From Lysobacter capsici (lineage in GTDB: Bacteria; Pseudomonadota; Gammaproteobacteria; Xanthomonadales; Xanthomonadaceae), in contig NZ_CP076103.1 in the NCBI RefSeq assembly GCF_018732085.1, forward strand, positions 6,076,001-6,140,000: a DNA stretch of 64,000 bases. Reading direction: 5' to 3'. Of this stretch, positions 42,494-51,804 are shown one piece after another (position 1 is the first letter of the stretch; every line of letters begins with the position of its first letter). The notes under the pieces were generated by a model. It saw nothing but the letters and a program-made list of their open reading frames with translations, had not been told where the DNA came from and searched no databases. Position numbers and translations under genes: made by a program.

Positions 42494-43042
42494 TCAACCA
42501 TCGGCCCGGGCCGTTTGCAGGACAAATTCCAGTCGCTCCTCCACCGACAGCTTGGGGAGGGTGCGCAGGCTGTACCCGTTCTCGACATACGCCGCCACCG
42601 TAGGCTCAAACGACCGGGCCGCGCGTTCAAACGATGCGCGGCGCCAGCGATCGCGGACGTAGATTTCCGGCCACGGCTCGGCGACAAACACGGTGCTGGC
42701 GTAACGGCGCCGCGCCGCTTGAGCTGCGAGACCGGCCTGGACCTCCAAGCCGAGCAGTCGCATGTGGGCGATGCATTCGGGCAGGCCCCGGTCGAAGAAC
42801 ACGGGTGCCCGCATCGCGCGGGCCGAATCGTAGGCCTGGAGATTTCGCGCGAGCACTTCCTGCATGAACGCCTGCAGATCGGTCCACGGATACAGATGTC
42901 CGCCTCGCCGCTCTTGTTCCTGCACGACGGCCAGGGCCATTTCGGGGACGACGCAGTAGCCGCGATCGCCGAGCGCTTTCACCAGCGTCGATTTGCCGGC
43001 GCCGGACGCACCGGTGATTACGTGGAAGCGTTTATCGTCCAA
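42494..43042 (-). CDS. AAA-family P-loop ATPase/kinase-like protein
   Basis: The 182-residue protein starts at a TTG (43042) behind AAGAAGAAAAAG; the frame continues upstream to another TTG without family-like sequence. Walker A is TGASGAGKSTLV at the very N-terminus. RDR, FFDRGLPECIAHMRL and ERLEFVLQTA are typical of AAA_28-type nucleoside or small-molecule kinases. The substrate is unknown. Confidence 0.8.
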   Translation of the reverse strand: MDDKRFHVITGASGAGKSTLVKALGDRGYCVVPEMALAVVQEQERRGGHLYPWTDLQAFMQEVLARNLQAYDSARAMRAPVFFDRGLPECIAHMRLLGLEVQAGLAAQAARRRYASTVFVAEPWPEIYVRDRWRRASFERAARSFEPTVAAYVENGYSLRTLPKLSVEERLEFVLQTARADG

Positions 43043-43240
43043 GGCGCGGTCTTTTTCTTCTTGGCCGGGGGCCGACGTTGATTGCGCGTTGCTTGCGTGG
43101 CGGGTTCGAGTAGATACGGCGTTGAACCGTGCGATCAACGGCGCACGTCCCGTTACTTCAGCGCCAGTCGGCTTCGAACCGCCGGCGCGGCGATCCTACA
43201 GTACCGGCATCTCTTTCGATCCAAAGCGAACGCTTCGAAC

Positions 43241-43882
43241 TCAAGGCTCCGCAATGGTCGCGGCAGCCAAAGGTGCCAGCACTGTCCAACCCAGGTTCGC
43301 ATAGAGGTTGCGGCCGTCTTCGGTCGCGACCAGAAGCTGCGGGCTTGCGAGAGATTTCCTCGCGGCTGCAAGCGCGATCATCACCGCGATACCCAATCCC
43401 TTGCGCCGGTGATGCTGCGCCGTTTCGATCCGATCGTAAATGAAGACATCGGCCGTCTCCGCCGCGCATCCGCTCGCGGCCAACTCGCCATCGGGCGCGA
43501 TGACGCAGGCTCGGGTCACGGACCCGGTTCGATGAACCTGCATCGCGTATCCCTCCGGCAACGGCTTCGCATCGTGAGCTGCCGACGCCGCGATCATGAA
43601 GTGGTTGGCAGGCTGGATTTCCCAACGATCCGGCAACGCGCTCCGCAGTTCCTCGTCGCCGCCGCACAGCTTCAGGTAATGCCGTGGCGCGGTGACGGCG
43701 TGCGCGATCGCGCGCAAGCCATCGCATGGCCGAGGAAACACCCAGCGTTTGACTTCCTTTTCCGAGTGGGTGTCCACCCGGAAGCCGCCCTGATCGTGCA
43801 CCGGCGGCGGGGCGCCTCGGGCGATGGAGTGCGCCGTTTGCCAGGCGAGAACGAGTTGTGGATCGATGCGGGATATGGTCAT
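43241..43882 (-). CDS. GNAT-family N-acetyltransferase
   Basis: The 213-residue protein starts at 43882 (MTISRIDP), chosen because the upstream extension is not protein-like. The acetyl-CoA loop is R-R-K-G-L-G-I-A (HHRRKGLGIAVMIALAAAR), preceded by strand 4 (TADVFIYDRIET) and followed by LLVATEDGRNLYANLGW. The N-terminal half is a divergent substrate-binding region. Its substrate is unknown. Confidence 0.85.
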   Translation of the reverse strand: MTISRIDPQLVLAWQTAHSIARGAPPPVHDQGGFRVDTHSEKEVKRWVFPRPCDGLRAIAHAVTAPRHYLKLCGGDEELRSALPDRWEIQPANHFMIAASAAHDAKPLPEGYAMQVHRTGSVTRACVIAPDGELAASGCAAETADVFIYDRIETAQHHRRKGLGIAVMIALAAARKSLASPQLLVATEDGRNLYANLGWTVLAPLAAATIAEP

Positions 43883-44107
43883 GGCGGACGGATGCTCGGA
43901 CGGGACGCATTCTCCCGCGACGGCATGTGCGGCGCCATGCCGACTCTCAGCCGCGCTATCTGCGCCGGATTCGACTGAAACATTGCGCCGTCTCAACCGC
44001 TAAGACAGCCATCGCGAGGCAGACGAAGAAAGTGTACGCAAGCCGCGCAAAGACGGGCGTTGCGTATTCCTGCTTCAGTTCATCGCGGCCTCTCAACGGG
44101 TCGGCCG

Positions 44108-45286
44108 CTACGGCTTGCAGTCCGCGCCCGGATCGACCTTGGCCGCGTCGTAACCCCAAAGGCAAACGATGCGATCGAGCGCCAGCCCGGTGCGCGAGTT
44201 GCTGAAGAACACGATCCCGTCCCTCGCCTTCGGCCGCATCAGGAACTTGGCGCGGAACCCGGCTTGATTGCGCCCGTCGTGGCCGACCGCGGTGCTGCCG
44301 TCCTTGAGGCGTTCGATGAAGTGGCCCAGGCCGTATACCGCTTCGTCGGGCGCGCGCGGCGTGCTCAGCGCCGCGGGTTCGTACATCCGCTGCAGTTCCG
44401 CTTGCGACAGCGGGCCGGCGGTGTCGCCGTCTTCGTCGATCATGCCGGCGCTCATCCACTTGGCGAAATCGTTGACGGTGGTGGTCAGGGTCGAAGGCGC
44501 TTGCTCGACGTAGTAGCGCGCAGGCACCGGCGCTCCGTCGTCGCCGTGGCCTTGCGCGGCATCGGCCAGTATCTGCGGCGTCATCGCGACGCTGGAATCG
44601 CCCATGCCCAATGGCTGGAACACCAGCTCGCGCGCGAGATCGGAGTACCTGCGGCCGGTGGTGCGTTCGATCGCCAGTTGCATCAAGGTGTAGCCGCCGC
44701 CGGAGTATTGGAACTTCGTGCCGGGCGCGGCGAACAGTTCCACCGCGCCGCGTCCGTTGGTCTTGCCGGCCAGCGATTGCTCCAGGGTCGGCAGCTCATT
44801 GAAGTCGAGCCAGCCCTGATAGCCGCCCAGCGTGGTGCCGGCGGTGTGCGAGAGCAGATGCCGCACGGTGATCGCGCGACGGTCGAACTTGCCCGCCGCC
44901 AGCGGCCATGGCGACAGCATGTCGGCGACCGGCCGGTCCAGCGCGATGTCGCCTCGTTCGGCCAGCCGCGTGACCGTCCACGCGGCGATCGGCTTGGACA
45001 GCGATGCCGCGACGAACACGGTGTCGGGCGTGACCGGCACCGTGCCGGCGTGGTCGGCGAAGCCGAAGCCCTTCGCGTAGACCAGTTCGCCGTCGACGAT
45101 AAGCCCCACCGCCGCGCCCTTGATCTTGGCGGCCTTCATGATCGCCGGCACTTCGCGTTCGATCACCGCTGCGAACGCCGGTTCCGTCGTATCCGCTGGC
45201 GTCGCCGCGGCCTGCGGACTCACCGCGATCCAGCTGCCCATCAGCAACGATGCGGCAAACCATTTCGTATGGGCGGCGGCGTTCAT
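44108..45286 (-). CDS. Exported serine hydrolase (class C beta-lactamase-like)
   Basis: The 392-residue protein starts at 45286 with a signal peptide ending PQAAA. The catalytic S95-L-S-K98 is followed by YSG in KFQYSGGGYTL and H-D-G in VGHDGRNQAG, giving all three motifs of the penicillin-binding-protein-like family. HLLSHTAGT is also typical. It is a periplasmic esterase, D-aminopeptidase or peptidase rather than a clear resistance enzyme. Confidence 0.92.
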   Translation of the reverse strand: MNAAAHTKWFAASLLMGSWIAVSPQAAATPADTTEPAFAAVIEREVPAIMKAAKIKGAAVGLIVDGELVYAKGFGFADHAGTVPVTPDTVFVAASLSKPIAAWTVTRLAERGDIALDRPVADMLSPWPLAAGKFDRRAITVRHLLSHTAGTTLGGYQGWLDFNELPTLEQSLAGKTNGRGAVELFAAPGTKFQYSGGGYTLMQLAIERTTGRRYSDLARELVFQPLGMGDSSVAMTPQILADAAQGHGDDGAPVPARYYVEQAPSTLTTTVNDFAKWMSAGMIDEDGDTAGPLSQAELQRMYEPAALSTPRAPDEAVYGLGHFIERLKDGSTAVGHDGRNQAGFRAKFLMRPKARDGIVFFSNSRTGLALDRIVCLWGYDAAKVDPGADCKP

Positions 45287-45613
45287 GCCGCGACCTGGAT
45301 TGATACGCGCTGCGTTGAGCATGACTTGCTGATCCCCTGGGCTCGCGCGAAGTACGCGAGGTGCCAGCTGGGATGCAGGACAATGCCGATTGGTTTAGGC
45401 GACGAACGGCGCGGCGGTTTGCGTCGCAACGACATGGGGCGTCGAGTCGCGTTTCGCACCGGCAAGCTACAAAGCGTTCGAAGCGCGATCGGCTTTCGTG
45501 AAGCCGGTCGCCTTTCGCATGGCCGGCATTGTGCGCCGCGTAATGCAAATGCCGAGGGGAAGCATCACCCTCGCGTGGTCGGCGATGGGTCGACGACATC
45601 GAAGGATCTGTAG
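45287..45613. other. Divergent intergenic region
   Basis: This is about 330 bp between the serine hydrolase and the DUF6289-like gene. No gene is seen and no clear consensus promoter stands out. Confidence 0.4.
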
Positions 45614-45841
45614 ATGAACAGCAAGAAGCTGTGTCTGGCGATGGCGCTCATGCTCGTCGCCGTTGCGAGCGCTCCGATCTCCGCGAAAGGCGGCTACCTT
45701 CCGGCGCCTGGCGAAGTGCGCACCTATTACCAGAACGGGGTCGAGGTCGGCCGGGCCGTCCACAACCAGTGCACGGGGCAGATCAGCATCCAGGGCATCG
45801 TGACGCCCGACTACATCGGTTCGTTCACCGTCAGCTGCTGA
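45614..45841 (+). CDS. Small exported DUF6289-like peptide, second copy
   Basis: The 75-residue peptide has GAAGGA 7-8 bp upstream and a signal peptide ending ISAKG. Mature peptide: YYQNGVEVGR, C-x-GQ (NQCTGQISIQG), Tyr, and a C-terminal Cys (FTVSC). This follows the same order as the protein at 10962, so the two belong to one family (DUF6289-like). The two Cys probably pair. The function is unknown. Confidence 0.7.
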   Translation: MNSKKLCLAMALMLVAVASAPISAKGGYLPAPGEVRTYYQNGVEVGRAVHNQCTGQISIQGIVTPDYIGSFTVSC

Positions 45842-46514
45842 GGCCGAAACCGCGTGCGTGAAGCGATGCCGCGCAAGCGGCGATCGCCGTCGCCAGCGAG
45901 GCCTGTTCGTTCCGCTCATTGCGCCGCTGCACGCCGACGGGGATGCAACGGCGCAACGTGCTTGTAAGTGGGCCGAATGCAGACAGCACGGGAGGACAAC
46001 GTGTCCTCGCTGGACTCGATTGGACGACCGACCCACCCAGGCATCAACCTCAAGCACGACCGCGCAACGAATCACGTCCGTTGCTGCAAGGCTACCGCCG
46101 TGGAGTCTGGACGCCGGCGATCACGACACCGCATCGACGCCCGGAGCTATCGACTCGATTTCTCCGTCGCCGCAGCGGCATCGAGCGTGTAGTCGACTTG
46201 TTACAAGCCCATTTCGACCGCACCCTCACGCCGCGTGGAAACGGCAAAACGTCCGCGATGCGACCCGTCCAGCATCGGGCCATGGGTATCGTGTTCGCGA
46301 TTGTTCACCGTGTCGGGCAGGCGCCCGCCGGCATCGTAACCGCCATTGCGCGCGCGGCTGACGAACAGGTCCGCGCGATCCTTGCTGAAACCCTTGGCGC
46401 GGCCGAACAACACCGTGATGCCGTCGGCGAGAAAGGCATCCGCGGCGCGACACGCGGCGCGGCAGTTTCTCGCCAGGCCGCATCGATGAGACGCAGCTGC
46501 GTCGACGAATCCGC
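45842..46514. other. Gene-poor stretch with a possible gene remnant
   Basis: This is about 670 bp. The right-hand part (46201-46500, minus strand) holds a protein-like frame; the left half shows nothing but GC-biased non-coding frames. Confidence 0.45.
46201..46500 (-). pseudogene. Possible remnant of an unidentified gene
   Basis: The minus-strand frame encodes about 100 residues with protein-like composition: LADGITVLFGRAKGFSKDRADLFVSRARNGGYDAGG-like segments followed by PDTVNNREHDTHGP and EMGL. It has no usable start with a ribosome-binding site and runs into the stop region of the neighbouring hydrolase gene. It may be the C-terminal part of a decayed gene. I do not recognise the parent family. 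Confidence 0.3.
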
Positions 46515-47558
46515 TCAGTAACCCTGCCTGCGCAGGAAGTCGCGCATCAGCCGGGCGATCTCGACGTAATGCGTTTCGGCGGCGAAGTGGCCGGCGTCGA
46601 GAAAATTGATCTCGGCATCGGGCAGGTCGCGTTTGAAGGCTTCCGCGCCGGGCGGAATGAAGAACACATCGTGCTTGCCCCATACCGCCAGCAACGGCGG
46701 GCGATGCTCGCGGAAGTAGTTCTGGAACGCGGGATACAAGGCGACGTTGGTGCGATAACTGAGGATCAGGTCGAGCTGGATCTCCTGGGCCTCAGGACGG
46801 CGCATGTGGAAGCTGTCGAGCTGATGGCCATCCGGCGAGAGCCGGTGCTCCGGCGCGCCGTGCTGATGCTGGAATCGGATCGCCTCGTCGCTCAATGCGG
46901 CCCGGCAGGTTTCGCGATTCTGCGCGCTGGGATCGCGCCAGTAGGCCTGCCACGGCGCCCATTCCTTGCTCAGCCCTTCGAGGTAGGCGTTGCCGTTCTG
47001 GCTGACGATGGCGGCGATGCGCTCGGGGTGTTTCATCGCCAGTCGAAAACCGGTCGGCGCGCCGTAGTCGAAGACGTACAGCGCATAGCGGCTGAGCTTC
47101 AAGGCATCGACGAACCCCGCCATGACGTCCGCCAGGCGATCGAAGCTGTACTCGAACGATCCGCGCGGCGGCGCCAGCGTGTTGCCGAAACCCGGCAGGT
47201 CCGGCGCGATCACCCGGTAGCGCTGCGCGAGCAGGGGGGTCAGGTCGCGGAACATGTGGCTGGCGCTCGGAAACCCGTGCAGCAACAACAGCACCGGCGC
47301 GTCGGACGGCCCCGACTCGCGGTAGAAAACCTTCACCTCGCCGACTTGCTGCGCGGCATAACGAACCGATGCGGTCGCCGCGCTGGCGTCCAATGCCGAA
47401 GGATGGTGCGTCGCCGGCTTGCGCTCGCCGCCGTTCGCCCAGGCCGCGCTGCTGATCGCGCCCAGGCCGATCGCGGTGACGAGGCTGCGCCGGCTTTGAT
47501 CCAACGCGCGCTTGTCCAGCGCGCTCTTGTCCGGCTTGTCCTGATCGAACTCGTTCAT
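46515..47558 (-). CDS. Tat-exported alpha/beta hydrolase (epoxide hydrolase/dehalogenase-like)
   Basis: The 347-residue protein has an N-terminal twin-Arg segment (SRRSLVTAIGLGAISSAAWA), which suggests Tat export. LLLLHGFPSASHMF is the oxyanion loop. The nucleophile position reads F-D-Y-G-A-P, Asp in place of Ser, as in epoxide hydrolases and haloalkane dehalogenases. WGKHDVFF and GHFAAETH carry the late acid and His. It is divergent from a LysR gene, with a small palindrome between. Confidence 0.9.
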   Translation of the reverse strand: MNEFDQDKPDKSALDKRALDQSRRSLVTAIGLGAISSAAWANGGERKPATHHPSALDASAATASVRYAAQQVGEVKVFYRESGPSDAPVLLLLHGFPSASHMFRDLTPLLAQRYRVIAPDLPGFGNTLAPPRGSFEYSFDRLADVMAGFVDALKLSRYALYVFDYGAPTGFRLAMKHPERIAAIVSQNGNAYLEGLSKEWAPWQAYWRDPSAQNRETCRAALSDEAIRFQHQHGAPEHRLSPDGHQLDSFHMRRPEAQEIQLDLILSYRTNVALYPAFQNYFREHRPPLLAVWGKHDVFFIPPGAEAFKRDLPDAEINFLDAGHFAAETHYVEIARLMRDFLRRQGY

Positions 47559-47653
47559 CGCCTTTCTCCAACGCCATTGCGTCCATCGACGCGTCGCAGC
47601 GGAGTCTAGACAGTTTCAATAACGGTAATAAGCCGGTACCTTGGAAATCCAAT

Positions 47654-47670
47654 ATTTCAGATCATGAAAT
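47654..47670. promoter_or_regulatory. Palindrome in the hydrolase/LysR gap
   Basis: ATTTCA-GATCA-TGAAAT has perfect 6-bp arms and lies immediately before the LysR start codon. It could be the autoregulatory LysR site for this pair. Confidence 0.4.
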
Positions 47671-47671
47671 C

Positions 47672-48607
47672 ATGGACCGACTCGAAGCGATGGTGATTTT
47701 CCTGTCCGTGGTCGACAAGGGCTCGCTGGTCGCGGCCTCGCGCGCGCTGGGGCGATCGCCCGCCACGGTGACCCGCGCGGTGACGCTGCTCGAACAGCGC
47801 TCGGGCGAGCGCCTGTTGCATCGCAGTGCGCGCCGCGTGCGGCTCACCGACAGCGGCGAACGCCATGTCGCCGTGTACCGGTCGGTGCTGGCCGAACTGG
47901 CGGAGATCGAGGACGCCGACAAGCGCGGGATCAAGAGCGACAGCGCGCTGAGCGGAAGCTTCGGCATCACCGCGCCGGACCTGTTCGGCCGACTCAAGCT
48001 GCTGCCGGTGGTCGAGGACTTCCTCGCCGAGCATCCACAGGTGCGCGCGCGTGTGCTGCTGTTGAATCGGATCGTGAACCTGGTCGACGAAGGCGTCGAC
48101 ATGGCCGTGCGCATCGCGCCGCTGCCCGACTCGGGCATTGTCGCGGTCCGGCTCGGCGATGTCAGGCGCCTGGTGTGCGCGTCGCCCGCGTACATCGCGG
48201 GTCGCGGCGCGCCGCAGACGCCGGCGGACCTTCGCGCGCACGCCTGCCTCGGCGAGGACGAGGCGAAGGAGCGCGAGCTGTGGCAGTTCGTCGATCGCGG
48301 CTCATCACGTCCGCGCGCGCTGTCGGTGGCGGTGCAGCCGCGCATCGCGCTCAACGGCGCCGTGGCGGCGATCGACGCGGCGATCCGCGGTCACGGCATC
48401 TGCCGGGCGCGCTGCTATCAGGTCATCGAACACCTCGCCGCCGGCCGGCTGGTGCGGGTGCTGTCCGCGTTCGAACCCGAGCCGGTGCCGGTGAACCTCA
48501 TGTTCCATCGCGTGCCGCGGCGCAATCGGGTGCTGCGCGCCTTCATCGATTACGCAACCCCGCGCCTGCGCGCGGAACTGACGGCGATCGCGGCGGCGAT
48601 GGTGTAG
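47672..48607 (+). CDS. LysR-family transcriptional regulator
   Basis: The 311-residue protein has an N-terminal HTH: MVIFLSVVDKGSLVAASRALGRSPATVTRAVTLLEQRSGERLLHRSARRVRLT. The effector domain resembles the CrgA/DsdC branch (GSFGITAPDLFGRLKLLPVVEDFL, VDMAVRIAPLPDS). It is divergent from the Tat-exported hydrolase, 113 bp away, and is probably its activator. Confidence 0.93.
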   Translation: MDRLEAMVIFLSVVDKGSLVAASRALGRSPATVTRAVTLLEQRSGERLLHRSARRVRLTDSGERHVAVYRSVLAELAEIEDADKRGIKSDSALSGSFGITAPDLFGRLKLLPVVEDFLAEHPQVRARVLLLNRIVNLVDEGVDMAVRIAPLPDSGIVAVRLGDVRRLVCASPAYIAGRGAPQTPADLRAHACLGEDEAKERELWQFVDRGSSRPRALSVAVQPRIALNGAVAAIDAAIRGHGICRARCYQVIEHLAAGRLVRVLSAFEPEPVPVNLMFHRVPRRNRVLRAFIDYATPRLRAELTAIAAAMV

Positions 48608-48727
48608 GCGGCGCGCCTATGTCGACGAAGACGTAAAACGTAAGACGATCGTGGACGGCTGCGCTCGCCGAGCCCCCACGCGCCGCCCGGGCACGCCCGG
48701 CGAATACTAAAATCGTGAGGGCGGTCC

Positions 48728-48733
48728 TATAAT
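48728..48733 (+). promoter_or_regulatory. -10 element upstream of the TonB receptor gene
   Basis: A perfect TATAAT lies about 90 bp before the receptor start. The -35 at 17-18 bp spacing (TACTAA) is poor, which would suit an activator- or Fur-controlled promoter. Confidence 0.4.
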
Positions 48734-48820
48734 CGCCTCTCGCCGCGGGCGGTACGCCGCGCGACCACCGCACCTCAAGCCGACGCCAGAGGAATTCATC
48801 CCTTTCTGGAAGCGCTTGTC

Positions 48821-51079
48821 ATGCCGGTTTCTACTCGCCCGTGGTTTTCCCGTCGCCTGCCTGCGTCCCGGTTGCACGGCCAGGGCTCGCCTGCACGGAC
48901 CTCGCTCCCACCCGGCGCGCTCGCACTGAGCCTGCGCCGCGCCCTCGCGGCCGGCCTGCTCGCAGTGGGCGCCCTCGGCAAGGCCGCCGCGCAGACACCG
49001 CCGGATCGCGAAGCCGCGCCGCCGCCGGCGCGCGATCCGCAGACCCTGGAAACCGTGGAGGTCACCGCCAACCAGCTCGGCACTGTCACCGAAGGCAGCC
49101 GTTCCTACACCCCCGGCACGATCGCCACCGCCACGCGCCTGGTGCTGACGCCGCGGCAGACCCCGCAGTCGATCAGCGTGATCACCCGCCAGCAGATGGA
49201 CGACTTCGGCCTGACCGGGATCGACGATGTCATGCGCGTCACCCCGGGCCTGAGCATCGTCACCTACGACAGCGAGCGCACCGAGTATTACGCGCGCGGC
49301 TTCGCGGTGCAGAACTTCCAGTACGACGGCATCCCGATGCAGCGCGACTCGGCCTATTCGGCCGGCAACACGCTCAGCGACATGGCGATCTACGACCGCG
49401 TCGAAGTGCTCAAGGGCGCGACCGGCCTGCTGACCGGCATGGGCGATCCCGGCGCGACCATCAACCTGATCCGCAAGAAGCCTGCGCGCGACCGCGTGCG
49501 CGGCAGCGCCACGCTCGGCGCCGGTTCCTGGGACGACTACCGCGCCGAGGTCGACGTCGGCGGCCCGCTGACGCACGACGGACGCGTGCGCGGCCGCGCG
49601 GTCGCCGCGTTCCAGGACGGGCACGCGCATACCGATCACTACCAGCGCAGCACCCAGGTGCTGTACGGCATCGTCGAAGCCGACCTGGGCGAATCGACCT
49701 TGCTGACCGTCGGCGCCGACGCGCAGGACAGCGATCCCAAGGGTTCGAGCTGGGGCGGCATCCCGTTGCTCGACAGCAACGGCGACTTCAACGACAAGCC
49801 GCGCTCGTTCAACAACGGCGCGCGCTGGAGCCATTGGCGCCAGTACACGCGCACCGGTTTCGCGACCTTGGAGCACCGGTTCGACAACGGCTGGCTCGCC
49901 AAGCTGCAACTCAACCATCAGGTCAACGGCTACGACGCCGCGCTCGGCGCCGCCGCGGCCGGCAATCCCGATCCGACCACCGGCGCGGGCGTCGGCCTGT
50001 GGCTGGGCCAGTACATCGGCAAGACCGTCAGCAACGCCGCCGACGTGTACGTCAGCGGCCGCTTCGGCTGGTTCGGCCGCGAGCACGAACTGGTGGTCGG
50101 CGGCGGCGTGTCGCGCAAACACTGGACCAACACCGGTTACTTCGCGCCGGCCGACTATCCGATCGACGTGCCCGATTACCGCAACTGGAACGGCGACATC
50201 CCCGAGCCGGCCTGGCAGCGCGGTTTCGGCGACAACGTCGTGACCCGCGAGAACGGCGCCTACATCGTCGGCCGCTTCGACCTGGCCGACCCGCTCAAGC
50301 TGATCGTCGGCAGCCGCATCGCCAGCTACAAGTCGGTCGACATCGACAAGAGCGGCGTGGTGGTTCCGTACGCCGGCGTGGTCTACGACCTCAACCGCAA
50401 CTTCTCCGCGTTCGCCAGCTACAGCACCATCTTCAAGCCGCAGGACTATCAGGACGAACGCGGCCGCGCGCTGGACCCGCTGGAAGGACGCAACTACGAA
50501 GTCGGCCTCAAGGGCGAGTTCTACGACGGCCGCCTCAACGCCAGCGCCGCGGTGTTCCAGCTCGATCAGGACAACTACCCCGACCCCACCGGCGGGCGCA
50601 CGCCGTCGGGCGGCATCGCCTACCGCGCCCTGCCCGGCGTACGCACCAAGGGCTACGAGTTCGAGATCTCGGGTCAGTTGCTGCCGGGTTGGCAGATCCA
50701 GGCCGGTTACGCGCACAAACTCGCGCGCCAGGCCGGCGCCAAGATCTCGACCCTGGAACCGGAAGATCAATTCAGCCTCCACACCAGTTACCGCCTGCGC
50801 GGCGGCCTGGAGGGCTGGACCGTCGGCGGCGGCGCGCGCTGGCAGAACGACACCTTCGGCCCGATCCCGCATCCGCTGCTCGGCACGGTCGAACACCGCA
50901 CGCAACCGTACTGGCTGCTCGACCTGATGACCCGCTACGAGATCAACGACCAGCTGTCGGCGACGCTCAACGTCAGCAACCTGCTCGACAAGCGCTACTA
51001 CACGATCTTCAGCTACTACAGCACCTACACCTGGGGGGAACCGCGCAATGTGCGCGTGGCGTTGACCTATCGATTCTGA
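48821..51079 (+). CDS. TonB-dependent siderophore receptor (FpvA/FhuE-like)
   Basis: The 752-residue outer-membrane protein has a long signal region (to about 58, ending AAAQ). The TonB box is ETVEVTAN at about 77-84. The plug domain has PQSISVITRQQMDDFGL, DDVMRVTPG, YYARGFAVQNFQYDG, RVEVLKGATGLLTGMGDPGATINLIRKKP. The 22-strand barrel follows with the family's NVSNLLDKRYY and a terminal Phe (ALTYRF). Ferric-hydroxamate- or pyoverdine-type uptake is likely; the siderophore is unknown. No siderophore synthesis genes are nearby. Confidence 0.95.
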   Translation: MPVSTRPWFSRRLPASRLHGQGSPARTSLPPGALALSLRRALAAGLLAVGALGKAAAQTPPDREAAPPPARDPQTLETVEVTANQLGTVTEGSRSYTPGTIATATRLVLTPRQTPQSISVITRQQMDDFGLTGIDDVMRVTPGLSIVTYDSERTEYYARGFAVQNFQYDGIPMQRDSAYSAGNTLSDMAIYDRVEVLKGATGLLTGMGDPGATINLIRKKPARDRVRGSATLGAGSWDDYRAEVDVGGPLTHDGRVRGRAVAAFQDGHAHTDHYQRSTQVLYGIVEADLGESTLLTVGADAQDSDPKGSSWGGIPLLDSNGDFNDKPRSFNNGARWSHWRQYTRTGFATLEHRFDNGWLAKLQLNHQVNGYDAALGAAAAGNPDPTTGAGVGLWLGQYIGKTVSNAADVYVSGRFGWFGREHELVVGGGVSRKHWTNTGYFAPADYPIDVPDYRNWNGDIPEPAWQRGFGDNVVTRENGAYIVGRFDLADPLKLIVGSRIASYKSVDIDKSGVVVPYAGVVYDLNRNFSAFASYSTIFKPQDYQDERGRALDPLEGRNYEVGLKGEFYDGRLNASAAVFQLDQDNYPDPTGGRTPSGGIAYRALPGVRTKGYEFEISGQLLPGWQIQAGYAHKLARQAGAKISTLEPEDQFSLHTSYRLRGGLEGWTVGGGARWQNDTFGPIPHPLLGTVEHRTQPYWLLDLMTRYEINDQLSATLNVSNLLDKRYYTIFSYYSTYTWGEPRNVRVALTYRF

Positions 51080-51217
51080 CGAAGTCCGCGACGAAAGCTA
51101 TCGCAGCTCATCGCGAAACGGCCCGGAACTTTCCCGCAGCCCCGTCACTCCGACTTGTACCAGGCCGCTGCCGCCGCAACCGCGGCAGGTCGGCCGAATA
51201 CAGCAGGAGCCAAGGAT

Positions 51218-51451
51218 GTGAGCGAACGAACGACCACGAAGCGAATCTGGTTCACGGCATCGGGCATCAGCCGCGACGGTTCGGTGAAACATTTTGCGGT
51301 ATCGCGCAAAGCCGGCGCGATCTACATCCGCGACTTCAGCGGCAAGGAGCATCGCTGCAACCTGCCCACGCCGAGCATCGCCGCGGTGCGGCGCCTGATC
51401 GCCTCATTGTTCAACGTAAGCATCAGCGGCGTGGTGATGCAGCCGGCGTAG
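51218..51451 (+). CDS. Small protein, unknown
   Basis: The 77-residue protein starts at a GTG preceded by CAGGAG 9 bp upstream; an ATG at 51155 gives a longer form with an Ala-rich head. Sequence TKRIWFTASGISRDGSVKHFAVSRKAGAIYIRDFSG then a helix (SIAAVRRLIASLFN) is protein-like. One Cys. No domain is recognised. Confidence 0.45.
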   Translation: MSERTTTKRIWFTASGISRDGSVKHFAVSRKAGAIYIRDFSGKEHRCNLPTPSIAAVRRLIASLFNVSISGVVMQPA

Positions 51452-51534
51452 GCATTCGGCCCGGACAACCCACGCAAGGATGCGCGGCCGCCACGCCATT
51501 GCGCCGCGCATCGATCCCGAACGCCAGAACCAAA

Positions 51535-51560
51535 GCGCCCCATCCAGGCGGATGAGGCGC
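51535..51560 (-). terminator. Terminator of Cys-rich peptide gene C
   Basis: The minus strand reads GCGCCTCATCC-GCCT-GGATGGGGCGC then TTTGG. It is an 11-bp stem with one G-U pair, matching the hairpins behind copies A and B. Confidence 0.7.
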
Positions 51561-51591
51561 GTGCATCAACTGCCGCGGTGGCGATCCACGA

Positions 51592-51804
51592 TCAGGGAAT
51601 GATGCAACCGCAATTGCGATAGCAGTGGTAGTAGGTGACATCGTCGTAGCATTCGTCGCCGCCGCCGTTGGCGAGGCACTGATTGATCGCGGCGGTCTGG
51701 CAGCGCGAGAAACAGCTCGAATTGCAGGCCGCGAACGCGGTGGTGGCGAAGCTCAGGCCGAACACGAAAGCACACAGCGTCATCAGCTTGGTAGTGCGGA
51801 TCAT
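51592..51804 (-). CDS. Exported Cys-rich peptide, copy C
   Basis: The 70-residue peptide has eight Cys in the same spacing as copy B (AAC, then C-x3-C-x7-C-x8-C-x8-C-x3-C, GC). The signal peptide MIRTTKLMTLCAFVFG differs from copy B by one residue in the first 16. The 24 bp before the start (51813-51836) are identical to those of copy B, and identity continues in patches to about 60 bp. This dispersed third copy sits 32 kb from copies A and B. The function is unknown. Confidence 0.8.
   Translation of the reverse strand: MIRTTKLMTLCAFVFGLSFATTAFAACNSSCFSRCQTAAINQCLANGGGDECYDDVTYYHCYRNCGCIIP

Noticed and set aside
45858..46521. Two plus-strand frames of 167 and 200 codons
   Set aside because: Neither has a start context or natural composition, and they overlap the more protein-like minus-strand remnant.
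48707..51555. Very long antisense and frame-shifted frames over the TonB receptor gene
   Set aside because: The receptor frame has full family motifs; the others are third-position GC artefacts.
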